Shown piece by piece: positions 56,835-64,000 of a stretch of DNA of 64,000 nucleotides (positions within the stretch are counted from its first letter, which is position 1; every line of letters starts with the position of its first letter). The stretch lies in the NCBI RefSeq assembly GCF_042655435.1, contig NZ_JBHSMG010000001.1, forward strand, positions 1,116,001-1,180,000, written 5' to 3'. The DNA comes from Lysinimonas soli. Lineage in GTDB: Bacteria > Actinomycetota > Actinomycetes > Actinomycetales > Microbacteriaceae. The notes below the pieces were generated by a model. It searched no databases. It was not told where the DNA came from and was given only the letters and a program-made list of their open reading frames with translations. Both the position numbers and the translations under genes were made by a program.

Positions 56835-58847
56835 TCAGCTGCCCCAGATCGCGTCCAGGATCCTCATCGTGACGATCCGGATCGCCGGAACCATCGCCGA
56901 CACTGCCGCGACGCCGAGCAGAATCAGGATGGTCTCGACCGTGGTCGTGGCGTCGGTGACCAGCGACACGGGCCCGGTGGGGAACACGAAGGGATAGCGA
57001 TCGACCAGCGGCACGAGGGCGAAACGGAAGACGAGCCCGCCGATCACCGTGCCGACGGCCGCCGTGGCCATCGACTTGAGCACGTAGCTGCCGACGATCG
57101 ATCCGGAGCTGATCCCGATCGCGCGCTCGATGCCGATCTGGCGTCGGCGGTTGGTCAGATCGACATAGGTGATGATGAAGACCGTGATCGCAGCCACCAA
57201 CAGCGAGATCACCCGCATGATCCGGTCGATGAGGTCGAAGGTCTCAACCTGATCCTGGATCGCCGCCGCCAGCTGCGCCGGGGTCTGGAACTGAACGCCG
57301 GATCGCAGCGGCCGCAGCCCCGCCGTCATGCGACTCGCACTGACCCCCGCCTTGGTGCGGACCACGATCCGAGTGACCGTGTCTTTTGCAGGGATCTCGG
57401 ACGACTTTCGCAACAGCTCGACGAGCGCATCGCGATCCTTGGTGGCGATCTTCGGGATGCCGGCCGCGCCCTGCTGTAGTCCCTGGGCGAGCTGCTGAGA
57501 GGCCTGCGCGATCGTGCGGGCACTCGCCGCCACACCCCCGGTGGCCGTGCTCAGCTGCCGTGCGGCTGAATCGCTCGCCGTCGCCCCGGATACCAGCCCC
57601 CGCGCAGCATCGACCACGGTGCCGACTCCGGTGTGAAGTGCACCGATCCCGGAAGACAGCGCGGATGCCGATGCCGCAGCCGCGTGCACCGACGTCGCTA
57701 CGGTGTCGACCGTCGACGCAGTCTCCTGGAACCTCGAGGCAGACACCGACGCGGCACTCGCATTCGCGCTCAACTCGGAGCAGAAGACGGGGTCGCTCGC
57801 TACCGGGCAACTGGTGACGAGGGCCGCCTCCTGCCCGGCGGCGGCGACCGCGGCATCGGCCCCGGCGTGCGCCGCCGGAGCGACCGTCGTCGTCAGCTGC
57901 GAGGCCAGCGTGGCGACACCGGAGGCGAGTTGACCGGCGCTCGTCGCGAGTTGGCCGGTGCTGTCATCCAGCTGCGCCGCCGCCGCGAGGAGCTGGGCTG
58001 CCGAGGAGTTCAACCGCGAGGCTCCGCTCTCGAGCGCCGACACGTTCGCGGCGAGACGATCGGCGCCGGCCGCCAGGGCCGACGAGCCGTCGGCGAGTCG
58101 TCCTGCCTGATCCGCGGCCGTCCCCAGTGCGGCGGTCAACTCGTCGATCGCGCCGAACATCTGGGTGACCGTCGCGGCGTAGTCCGTCGTCGGGATCAGC
58201 GCGTCGGCGCCCGCGATCGTGATGTAGGCGCCCTGGTCGCTGAGCGGGAAGTGGTTCTCGTAGATCCCCCGCACGACGAAGTCGTGTATGACGCCTCCGA
58301 GCAGGCTCACCTGCACGCGGTCGCCGGCGTGCACGGTCTGGAGTGAGGTCGAGTACGAACGCAGCCGCGTCTGGTCCGCGCCGGCGATATCGACCCCGAG
58401 CACGATCCCGTCGGTATCCCCCTCGCTCAGGAACGTCCCTTCGATGAGGTGCGTCGGCGTCGAGAACACCTGCGCGAAGCTCCGGGGGTCGATCGCGTCC
58501 ACTCCCCAGGCGTTCGACCGGTCGCCGAAGGCCACCTGCGTGCCGACCCTGCGAACGCCGGTCGCCGCGGTCACCCCCGACACCGAGCGGATGCGCTGGA
58601 GATAGTCGCCGGCATCCGCGATCGTCGTGCTCTTGGCCGCGGTGATGCTCAGGTCGCCCGTCAGCGTCGAGGTGACCTGTTCGTTGATCGCGGCGACCGC
58701 TCCGTTGATCAGCGACGGCAGGAACGAGACGCTGATGAACACGACCGCCATCATCACGACCGACATCGCGGTGACCCCGACGTTGCCCCGGCGAAGGCTG
58801 CGGCCCGCGAGGAAGGCCGCGACGCGGAGTCGCGCGAATCGTCTCAC
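56835..58847 (-). CDS. FtsX-like ABC permease with long YhgE-like stalk
   Basis: 670 residues. One membrane helix near 28-48, a MacB-like extracytoplasmic domain (about 50-210), then about 250 residues (210-460) of heptad-like Ala/Ser/Gln/Leu repeats (for example STGQLATSAGQLASGVATLASQL-type units) with a Cys pair (TSCPVASDPVFC), the pattern of YhgE/Pip-type phage-infection proteins. The C-terminal FtsX domain has three membrane helices (about 550-660; FIITYVDLTNRRRQIGIERAIG). The stalk could span the cell wall. GTG start overlaps the ATPase stop as GTGA. Confidence 0.88.
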   Translation of the reverse strand: MRRFARLRVAAFLAGRSLRRGNVGVTAMSVVMMAVVFISVSFLPSLINGAVAAINEQVTSTLTGDLSITAAKSTTIADAGDYLQRIRSVSGVTAATGVRRVGTQVAFGDRSNAWGVDAIDPRSFAQVFSTPTHLIEGTFLSEGDTDGIVLGVDIAGADQTRLRSYSTSLQTVHAGDRVQVSLLGGVIHDFVVRGIYENHFPLSDQGAYITIAGADALIPTTDYAATVTQMFGAIDELTAALGTAADQAGRLADGSSALAAGADRLAANVSALESGASRLNSSAAQLLAAAAQLDDSTGQLATSAGQLASGVATLASQLTTTVAPAAHAGADAAVAAAGQEAALVTSCPVASDPVFCSELSANASAASVSASRFQETASTVDTVATSVHAAAASASALSSGIGALHTGVGTVVDAARGLVSGATASDSAARQLSTATGGVAASARTIAQASQQLAQGLQQGAAGIPKIATKDRDALVELLRKSSEIPAKDTVTRIVVRTKAGVSASRMTAGLRPLRSGVQFQTPAQLAAAIQDQVETFDLIDRIMRVISLLVAAITVFIITYVDLTNRRRQIGIERAIGISSGSIVGSYVLKSMATAAVGTVIGGLVFRFALVPLVDRYPFVFPTGPVSLVTDATTTVETILILLGVAAVSAMVPAIRIVTMRILDAIWGS

Positions 58848-59581
58848 CGCGACGACCCGGCCGTCGCCCCGGCCCCGACCGCGTCCGCGGCGACCAACCG
58901 CCCGTCGCTCAGCCGGAGCACGCGATCGGCGTAGCGGCTCTCGTCCAGATCGTGCGAGACGAAGACCACCGTGACGTCCAGCTCGCGGTTCAGGCGCGCC
59001 AGGGTCTCCATCACCGTGCGCCCCGACACCGTGTCGAGGTTCGCGGTCGGCTCGTCGGCGTAGACGATCGCGGGCGAGTTCACCAAGGCCCTGGCGATCG
59101 CGACCCTCTGCTGCTGGCCCCCCGAGAGCTGCTTGGGCCGGTGCCGCATCCGGTCACCCAGGTCGACCTGCTCGAGCAGCCCGGCGGCTCGATCGCGATA
59201 GTCGATCCCCCGCCTGCCGAGCATCATCGCCGGAAGGTAGACGTTCTCGGCCGCGGTCAGCTCGGGGATCAGGGCGTACTCCTGGAAGACGTATCCCAGC
59301 CGTGCCAAACGCAGCGCCGAGCGCTCCCGCTCCGAGAGCTCGCCGACCTCCTGACCGTCGATCACGATGCGCCCTGAGCTGGGGCGATCGATGAGACCCA
59401 ACTGGCGCAGGAGGGTGCTCTTGCCCGACCCGCTCTTGCCCATGATGCAGACCATCTCGCCCGCGTCGATCGACAGCGAGACGTCGTCGAGCGCCGGCAC
59501 CGTCACCGTGCCCAGAACATAGCTCTTGCGAAGGTGCTCGACCGAGATGATTGGATGCGAGGTCACGCGCGACGCTCCCAT
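58844..59581 (-). CDS. ABC transporter ATP-binding protein (MacB/LolD type)
   Basis: 245 residues. Walker A MGKSGSGKSTLL, Q-loop FQEYALIPELT, signature LSGGQQQRVAIARAL, Walker B IVYADEPTANLD, H-loop FVSHDLDESR. Fuels the permease encoded directly downstream. The ATG at 59581 is used; GTG 59566 is a shorter alternative with a better ribosome site. A -10-like TAGCCT lies at 59612-59607 on the minus strand. Confidence 0.95.
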   Translation of the reverse strand: MGASRVTSHPIISVEHLRKSYVLGTVTVPALDDVSLSIDAGEMVCIMGKSGSGKSTLLRQLGLIDRPSSGRIVIDGQEVGELSERERSALRLARLGYVFQEYALIPELTAAENVYLPAMMLGRRGIDYRDRAAGLLEQVDLGDRMRHRPKQLSGGQQQRVAIARALVNSPAIVYADEPTANLDTVSGRTVMETLARLNRELDVTVVFVSHDLDESRYADRVLRLSDGRLVAADAVGAGATAGSSR

Positions 59582-59713
59582 CCGTGGTCCGCCCTCATTG
59601 CGCCCCAGGCTAACGACGGGTTGCGTCGGGGTGTCAGGACCAACGACCCACCGCGCACGCTCGAGCCGTCACCCGCAAGAAGTCGCGTTCGGCTATGGCA
59701 AGATGGATGCCGC

Positions 59714-59786
59714 GGGCGATTGGCGCAGTTGGTAGCGCGCTTCCTTCACACGGAAGAGGTCATCGGTTCGAGTCCGGTATCGCCCA
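59714..59786 (+). tRNA. tRNA-Val (CAC)
   Basis: 73 bases, no encoded CCA. Acceptor stem GGGCGAT/ATCGCCC, anticodon loop TTCACAC (anticodon CAC), T loop GGTTCGAGTCC. Same acceptor stem as the GAC isoacceptor 3.2 kb away, opposite strand. Confidence 0.95.
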
Positions 59787-59818
59787 CTTCACATTCCATC
59801 CAAGCCGGGATGCCGCGG

Positions 59819-60016
59819 TCAGGCCCCGATCATCACGAGCACGTGGTACACCACGTAGACCGGCCAGACGATCGCCTGGAGCAGCCCGAGCAGGACTCCG
59901 CCGAAGGAATGGTCCGACGCCGAGATGAAGTAGATCGCGGCGCCGATATAGGCCAGCAGGAAGATGAAACCCCACGGCCCATCACGCACCACGCGAATTC
60001 GGTTATCTGAAGACAT
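59819..60016 (-). CDS. Small integral membrane protein
   Basis: 65 residues: short charged start (SSDNRIRVVRDGPWG), then two hydrophobic helices (FIFLLAYIGAAIYFIS and VLLGLLQAIVWPVYVVYHVLVMIG). ATG at 60016 with GGGAAGGG upstream. A small-membrane-protein family of unknown role of this size is frequent in actinobacteria. It follows the Amt-like gene by 47 bases in the same direction. Confidence 0.75.
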   Translation of the reverse strand: MSSDNRIRVVRDGPWGFIFLLAYIGAAIYFISASDHSFGGVLLGLLQAIVWPVYVVYHVLVMIGA

Positions 60017-60063
60017 GAAACCCTTCCCTTCCGGGGCGGCCGGCGCCTCCCGTTGCCACGACG

Positions 60064-61173
60064 CTATCGCTCCTCGGCATCCTTGGGTCGTGTCGAATTG
60101 ACGACTCCGTCCGCGTCGTCGGAGGTATCCGACCTGATGGCGGCGGGCACCCGGTCCCGGCTCGCATGCCGCTGCAACAGCACCCAGGTCGGCGCCGACA
60201 CGAGCAATGAGAACAGCCCGACGCCGAGGAACGAGAGCAGCGGCACCGAGAGAACGTCGAGATGCGCCGAGAACAGGATGCCGACCGTGTCACCCGCGAT
60301 CGCCGGCGCCAGGTAGCCCACCGCGGTCGCGACCAGGATCACGAACCCCCAGCGCGCCGCCAGCCCAGCGGATCCCGTCGCACGCGACGAGTAGCTCACC
60401 GCCCCCACAGCACCTGCCAGCGCTCCCACGGCGAGCGACCACGGGAACGACACGGCGACCGCACCCGGGATCGTCGCGGCGATCCCGGCGACCAGCCCGA
60501 AGACGAGCGATCGGGCGATCGGCCGGCGCACGTCTCGCAGCCGATCGGCCAGCGCCCAGGTGACCGAGGCGCTCGCCGGCCCCACGAAGGCGGCCAGGGC
60601 GATCCGCGGGGTGAACTCGTCGATCGCGCCCTCGAGCGTCGCGAGCCAGATGACGAACGCCGTCCAGAAGAGCAGAAGCGCGAGCACGGCGCGACGATGC
60701 GATTGCGGGTCGGGTTCGGCACGCTCGATGACCCCCGCCGGCAGCCAGGCGAGCAGCACGAACGCACTCGACGAGACGAGCAGTGGCAGCGCTCCCCCGA
60801 AGTCCTCGAGCTCGCAATCCGTGCCGGCGCAGGATGCCGTGAGCCACAGAGGCACGAGCGCGCTGAGCGGGAAGATGATCACCCCCCAACTCAGCATGAG
60901 TACCCAGCGGCCGAAGGTGTCGGCACCGGACGCGATCGCGGCGGCCTCCATCAGCACGAGCACCGGCAGGGCGAAGGCCGAGATGCCGATCAGGTAGACG
61001 AGCGGCGCGATCCCGAACGCCGTTCCCAGCCCGATCGTGATCAGCGCGGTGGCCGCTGCGGCGCCCAGGGCCGGCCACAGCATCCGATCGTTCAGAAGGG
61101 TGCGCGTGAGCAGGACGATCGCCAGAGCAGCGACGAGGGCGGCGACGATGCCCACGGCGATCAGCGCTGCCAT
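60064..61173 (-). CDS. Divergent Amt-family-like membrane protein
   Basis: 369 residues, about ten to eleven membrane helices and a charged C-terminal tail (SDTSDDADGVVNSTRPKDAEER). Several segments line up with the adjacent AmtB: GRWVLMLSWGVIIFPLSAL, the ELEDFGGALPLLVSS segment where AmtB has NDFAGGTAVHINAG, and RSLVFGLVAGIAATIPGAV where AmtB has GAASGAVAGLVAITPAC. The pore His of the first motif is Leu, and the second (GIHLVGG) is not found. It is therefore probably not an ammonium channel of the usual kind. ATG at 61173 has GAGGGG 6 bases upstream and its own -10-like TAGTGT at 61213-61208. Confidence 0.72.
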   Translation of the reverse strand: MAALIAVGIVAALVAALAIVLLTRTLLNDRMLWPALGAAAATALITIGLGTAFGIAPLVYLIGISAFALPVLVLMEAAAIASGADTFGRWVLMLSWGVIIFPLSALVPLWLTASCAGTDCELEDFGGALPLLVSSSAFVLLAWLPAGVIERAEPDPQSHRRAVLALLLFWTAFVIWLATLEGAIDEFTPRIALAAFVGPASASVTWALADRLRDVRRPIARSLVFGLVAGIAATIPGAVAVSFPWSLAVGALAGAVGAVSYSSRATGSAGLAARWGFVILVATAVGYLAPAIAGDTVGILFSAHLDVLSVPLLSFLGVGLFSLLVSAPTWVLLQRHASRDRVPAAIRSDTSDDADGVVNSTRPKDAEER

Positions 61174-61240
61174 GCGCGCCCCTCTCGGTCGGAAACGGAC
61201 GAGCACCACACTAGAGGCGTCGCGTGCGGCACAGGGAAAC

Positions 61241-61270
61241 GGGGCGCCGCTCCCGAAGAAGCGACGCCCC
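61241..61270 (-). terminator. Intrinsic terminator after amtB
   Basis: An 11-bp GC stem (one U-G pair in the RNA) with loop UCUUCGGG, followed by GUUUCC. It separates amtB from the downstream Amt-like gene, which has its own promoter signals. Confidence 0.75.
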
Positions 61271-61288
61271 GCGACGAACCGAAGAGGA

Positions 61289-62584
61289 TCAGCCCTCCAG
61301 CACGTAGCTCTCTTCGCCGTGCACGACGGTGTCAACGCCGGCGACCTCGTCTTCGTTCTTGATACGGAAGCCGATGGTCTTCTCGATGACCCAACCGATC
61401 GCGAATGCCAGGACGAACGAGTAGATCGCGACGGCGAATGCACCGACGGCCTGCGCACCGAGCTGATAGAACGAACCCGAGTCGAGGAGGCCGATACCGG
61501 TTCCGAAGAAGCCGATGTACAGCGTTCCGACCAGACCGCCGACGAGGTGGATTCCGACAACGTCAAGCGAGTCGTCGAAGCCCAGCTTGAACTTAAGCTC
61601 GATCGCGAGAGCACAGATCGCACCGGTCACCAGTCCGAGCACGATGCCCCAACCGGGAGTCAGGATGTTACACGCGGGGGTGATCGCAACCAGACCGGCG
61701 ACGGCACCTGACGCCGCACCGATCGACGTCGGCTTACCATCCTTGATCTTCTCAACGATGAGCCAGCCAAGCGTGGCAGCGGCAGGCGCAGCGAGGGTGT
61801 TAATCCAGGCCAGCGCCGAGATCCCATCAGGCGATCCCTCCGACCCGGCGTTGAAGCCGAACCAACCGAACCACAGCAGCGACGCACCCAACAGGGTCAA
61901 CGGCACGTTGTGCGGCGCGTTCATACCCTTCTTGAAGCCGATGCGCTTGCCGAGCACAAGAGCGAGCGCGAGCCCAGCCGCACCAGCATTGATGTGGACC
62001 GCGGTTCCACCTGCAAAGTCGTTGACGCCGAGGCCCCAGACCGACCATCCACCGTCGGAATACCCGTGCTGTCCGAAACCGCCGGCGGTGTTCTTCGCGT
62101 CGACGGTGAAGTTGAACACCCAGCTGGCGACCGGGAAGTAGACCAGGGTGACCCACACACCGGCGAAGATCATCCACGACCCGAACTTGGCGCGATCGGC
62201 GATCGCCCCCGAGATGAGCGCAACAGTGATGATCGCGAAGGTCGCCTGGAAGCCCGCGAACGCGAAGTTGTGAGCTTGGTCGCCGCCCGTCGCGGCCAGT
62301 TCCTTCTGCAAGAAGGCATCGGCGAACGGGTTGGCGAGCACGTGAGGGATCAACCAGTCGCCGCCCGAGGAGAACGACATTGAGTAGCCGTAGATCACCC
62401 ACAGTACGGAGACCAAGGCAATCGCGCCGAAACTCATCATCATCATCGAGATGACGGACTTCGCCTTCACCATGCCGCCGTAGAAGAAGGCGACGCCGGG
62501 GGTCATGATCAGGACGAGAGCCGCCGCGACCATCAACCAAAGGGAGTTGTCGTAGATCGAAGGACTATCTGCCAAATGGAGCAT
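61289..62584 (-). CDS. amtB: Ammonium transporter
   Basis: Membrane channel for ammonium uptake. 431 residues, eleven membrane helices. The twin pore histidines are in NDFAGGTAVHINAG and DVVGIHLVGGLVGTLY; gate segment TPGVAFFYGGMVKAKS and WFGWFGFNAGSEG are present. No glnK is next to it in this window. Start: ATG 62584, AGAGGAA 7 bases upstream; a TTG two codons earlier lies too close to the SD. Confidence 0.96.
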   Translation of the reverse strand: MLHLADSPSIYDNSLWLMVAAALVLIMTPGVAFFYGGMVKAKSVISMMMMSFGAIALVSVLWVIYGYSMSFSSGGDWLIPHVLANPFADAFLQKELAATGGDQAHNFAFAGFQATFAIITVALISGAIADRAKFGSWMIFAGVWVTLVYFPVASWVFNFTVDAKNTAGGFGQHGYSDGGWSVWGLGVNDFAGGTAVHINAGAAGLALALVLGKRIGFKKGMNAPHNVPLTLLGASLLWFGWFGFNAGSEGSPDGISALAWINTLAAPAAATLGWLIVEKIKDGKPTSIGAASGAVAGLVAITPACNILTPGWGIVLGLVTGAICALAIELKFKLGFDDSLDVVGIHLVGGLVGTLYIGFFGTGIGLLDSGSFYQLGAQAVGAFAVAIYSFVLAFAIGWVIEKTIGFRIKNEDEVAGVDTVVHGEESYVLEG

Positions 62585-62691
62585 GTGCAAGTTCCTCTAT
62601 TTCTCTTAGCCCAGGAGGGGAACCTTCCGCGGGTCTTCGCGGCAGCGCCTGACGCTGTGACCTCGGGTTCATCGCTCAGTGTGGCCGGGGC

Positions 62692-62697
62692 ACGTTA
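62692..62697 (-). promoter_or_regulatory. Candidate -10 of amtB
   Basis: TAACGT on the minus strand (TANNNT), giving a leader of about 100 bases; the GlnR-type box would then lie around -31 to -46, the usual place for an activator. Confidence 0.35.
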
Positions 62698-62715
62698 CCG
62701 CCCCGGTGTCTACGT

Positions 62716-62731
62716 GTTTCCGAGCCGTTAC
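62716..62731 (-). promoter_or_regulatory. GlnR-type operator between amtB and nhaA
   Basis: Minus strand GTAAC-GGCTCG-GAAAC, a perfect gTnAC-N6-GaAAC match to the actinomycete GlnR box. Weaker half-sites follow at 62694-62698 (GTAAC) and, in inverted arrangement, at 62747-62762 (GAAAC-N6-TTTAC). GlnR is the nitrogen regulator of amtB in many actinobacteria. The 244-base region has no coding frame. Confidence 0.65.
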
Positions 62732-62828
62732 GCGAAGCCGCCGGATGTAAACATCGTGTTTCGGCGGGCAGCGGATCCGCCGCCAATCACCCGCGATTGT
62801 GCCGGTGCGGCGCACCAGAATGGAGGGG

Positions 62829-63992
62829 ATGACCTTTCTGCGCTCCGAACGCGTCGCCGCGGTGCTGCTCGTGCTGGCGGCGGCCCTCGGGGTCGGCCTG
62901 GCCAACAGCCCCATCGGGCCCTCCCTCGCAACGGTGCGCGATGCGCACCTCGACCTCCCCTGGCTCGGTCTCGAACTCTCGGTCGGACATTGGATCACCG
63001 ACGGCCTTCTCGCGGTCTTCTTCTTCCTCGCCGCGATCGAGTTGCGTCATGAGCTCACGCACGGCGAGCTCGACACGCCCCGCAAGGCCCTCGTGCCGGC
63101 GATCGCCGCGGTCGGTGGCGTTCTCGTGCCCGCGCTCGTCTATCTCGCCTTCGTGCGCGACCCGGCGCTGGTCGATGGATGGCCGATCCCGACCGCGACC
63201 GACATCGCCTTCGCGCTGGGCGTGCTCGCCCTCGTCGGCCGCGGCCTGCCCTCGCGCGTGCGCGCTCTGCTGCTCGCTCTCGCCGTCATCGACGACCTCA
63301 TCGCCATCCTGCTCATCGCGGTGCTGTTCACGCGCGACCTCCAGCTCGTTCCGCTGATCGCCGCGGTTCCCGTCGTGCTGGCCTTCGGATTCCTGAGCTA
63401 TCGGGTGCGCGGACGGGCCGCGCCCGTCGTCGTCGCAGCTCTCATCGCGCTGGGACTCGCCGCCTGGGTTCTGGTGCACCTCTCGGGCATCCACTCCACG
63501 ATCGCGGGCGTCGCACTCGGCTTGGCGATGGCACCCGCCGTGGCGGGTCCGACGCGCCATGCGCTCGAGCCGTGGTCGAACGGCGTCATCCTGCCGGTCT
63601 TCGCGTTCACCGCCTCGCTCGTCGTGATCCCGGCGGTCGGCATCTCGGGTCTGAGCCCGGTCTTCTGGGGAATCGCGATCGCCCTCCCGGTCGGCAAGCT
63701 GATCGGTATCACCGGAGGCGCCCTGATCGCCGGCCGTCTGCAGCCGAAGAGCGAGCGGACCGCCGCGATCCCGATCGCCGACGTGCTGGTGGTCGCGACC
63801 CTCGGCGGGATCGGGTTCACCGTCTCGTTGCTCATGAACGATCTGGCGTTCTCGGCACCGCATCCGGTCAACGCCGAAGGCACGCTCGCGGTGCTCTGCG
63901 GCTCGATCTGCGCCGCCCTGATCGGCGCGGTCGTGACCGGGTTGCGCGCACGAGCACTGCGCCGCCGTACCCACACCCGCCCCGCGCTCTAG
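62829..63992 (+). CDS. nhaA: Na+/H+ antiporter NhaA
   Basis: 387 residues, twelve membrane helices. The exchange Asp pair is in AVIDDLIAILLIAVLF and the helix IV site in TATDIAFALGVLALVG. The pH-sensing N-terminus and ELRHELTHGELD loop are as in the E. coli family. ATG 62829 is chosen; GGAGGGG precedes it with unusually short spacing, and an ATG at 62820 is possible. Divergent from amtB, sharing its control region. Confidence 0.94.
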   Translation: MTFLRSERVAAVLLVLAAALGVGLANSPIGPSLATVRDAHLDLPWLGLELSVGHWITDGLLAVFFFLAAIELRHELTHGELDTPRKALVPAIAAVGGVLVPALVYLAFVRDPALVDGWPIPTATDIAFALGVLALVGRGLPSRVRALLLALAVIDDLIAILLIAVLFTRDLQLVPLIAAVPVVLAFGFLSYRVRGRAAPVVVAALIALGLAAWVLVHLSGIHSTIAGVALGLAMAPAVAGPTRHALEPWSNGVILPVFAFTASLVVIPAVGISGLSPVFWGIAIALPVGKLIGITGGALIAGRLQPKSERTAAIPIADVLVVATLGGIGFTVSLLMNDLAFSAPHPVNAEGTLAVLCGSICAALIGAVVTGLRARALRRRTHTRPAL

Positions 63993-64000
63993 CCGAGCGG

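Overview
The window is GC-rich DNA from a chromosome of a high-GC Gram-positive bacterium. Many starts are GTG or TTG, genes are tightly packed, and consecutive genes often share a 4-base GTGA or ATGA stop/start overlap. The gene complement is actinobacterial: PyrR-led pyrimidine operon, mIHF, a PriA without ATPase motifs, zinc-free S4, DUF5302, actinobacterial HIT protein, and LexA- and GlnR-type operators. The order of the genes follows Mycobacterium tuberculosis closely in three blocks. Family assignment to Microbacteriaceae is an inference from this context (mIHF fused to guanylate kinase, loss of apt, pepQ, pgsA and pimA from the conserved blocks).

Layout. Positions 1-17.65 kb, minus strand: one long run pyrR-pyrB-pyrC-PH-like-carA-carB-pyrF-(mihF-gmk)-rpoZ-coaBC-metK-priA-fmt-rsmB-rpe-DUF5302, that is de novo UMP synthesis followed by nucleotide, cofactor and translation housekeeping. 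A PyrR-binding hairpin lies next to the pyrR Shine-Dalgarno site. Positions 17.65-18.0 kb are non-coding and carry a 30-bp tandem duplication. A plus-strand MarR regulator follows. Positions 18.4-29.4 kb, minus: rpsD, a small membrane protein, alaS, ruvX, mltG, aroE-aroC-aroK-aroB, aroQ, efp, nusB (shikimate pathway plus translation and cell-wall functions).

Positions 29.7-35.1 kb: a DUF1996 surface protein and rarA (minus), then a membrane-anchored cyclophilin, a DUF349 coiled-coil protein and an AbiEi-like protein (plus). Positions 35.1-44.1 kb, minus: yebC, ruvCAB under a LexA box, yajC-secD-secF, relA. Positions 44.2-50.7 kb: a small unknown protein (plus), then a NarL-type two-component pair, pdxS-pdxT, a HIT phosphorylase and thrS (minus).

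Positions 50.7-64 kb are the accessory part: a two-gene operon of a glycosyltransferase carrying an N-terminal MshEN-like domain and a polytopic membrane protein; a divergent K+ or Na+/H+ antiporter with a structured leader; a universal stress protein; a tRNA operon (Gly-Cys-Val); an ABC exporter whose permease has a long YhgE-like stalk; tRNA-Val(CAC); two small or orphan membrane proteins, one of them an Amt-fold paralogue without the pore histidines; amtB with a GlnR-type operator; and nhaA. No CRISPR array, insertion sequence, prophage or rRNA was seen. The items most worth testing are the antiporter leader with its 11-codon upstream ORF, the MshEN-glycosyltransferase operon, the stalked ABC permease and the Amt paralogue.
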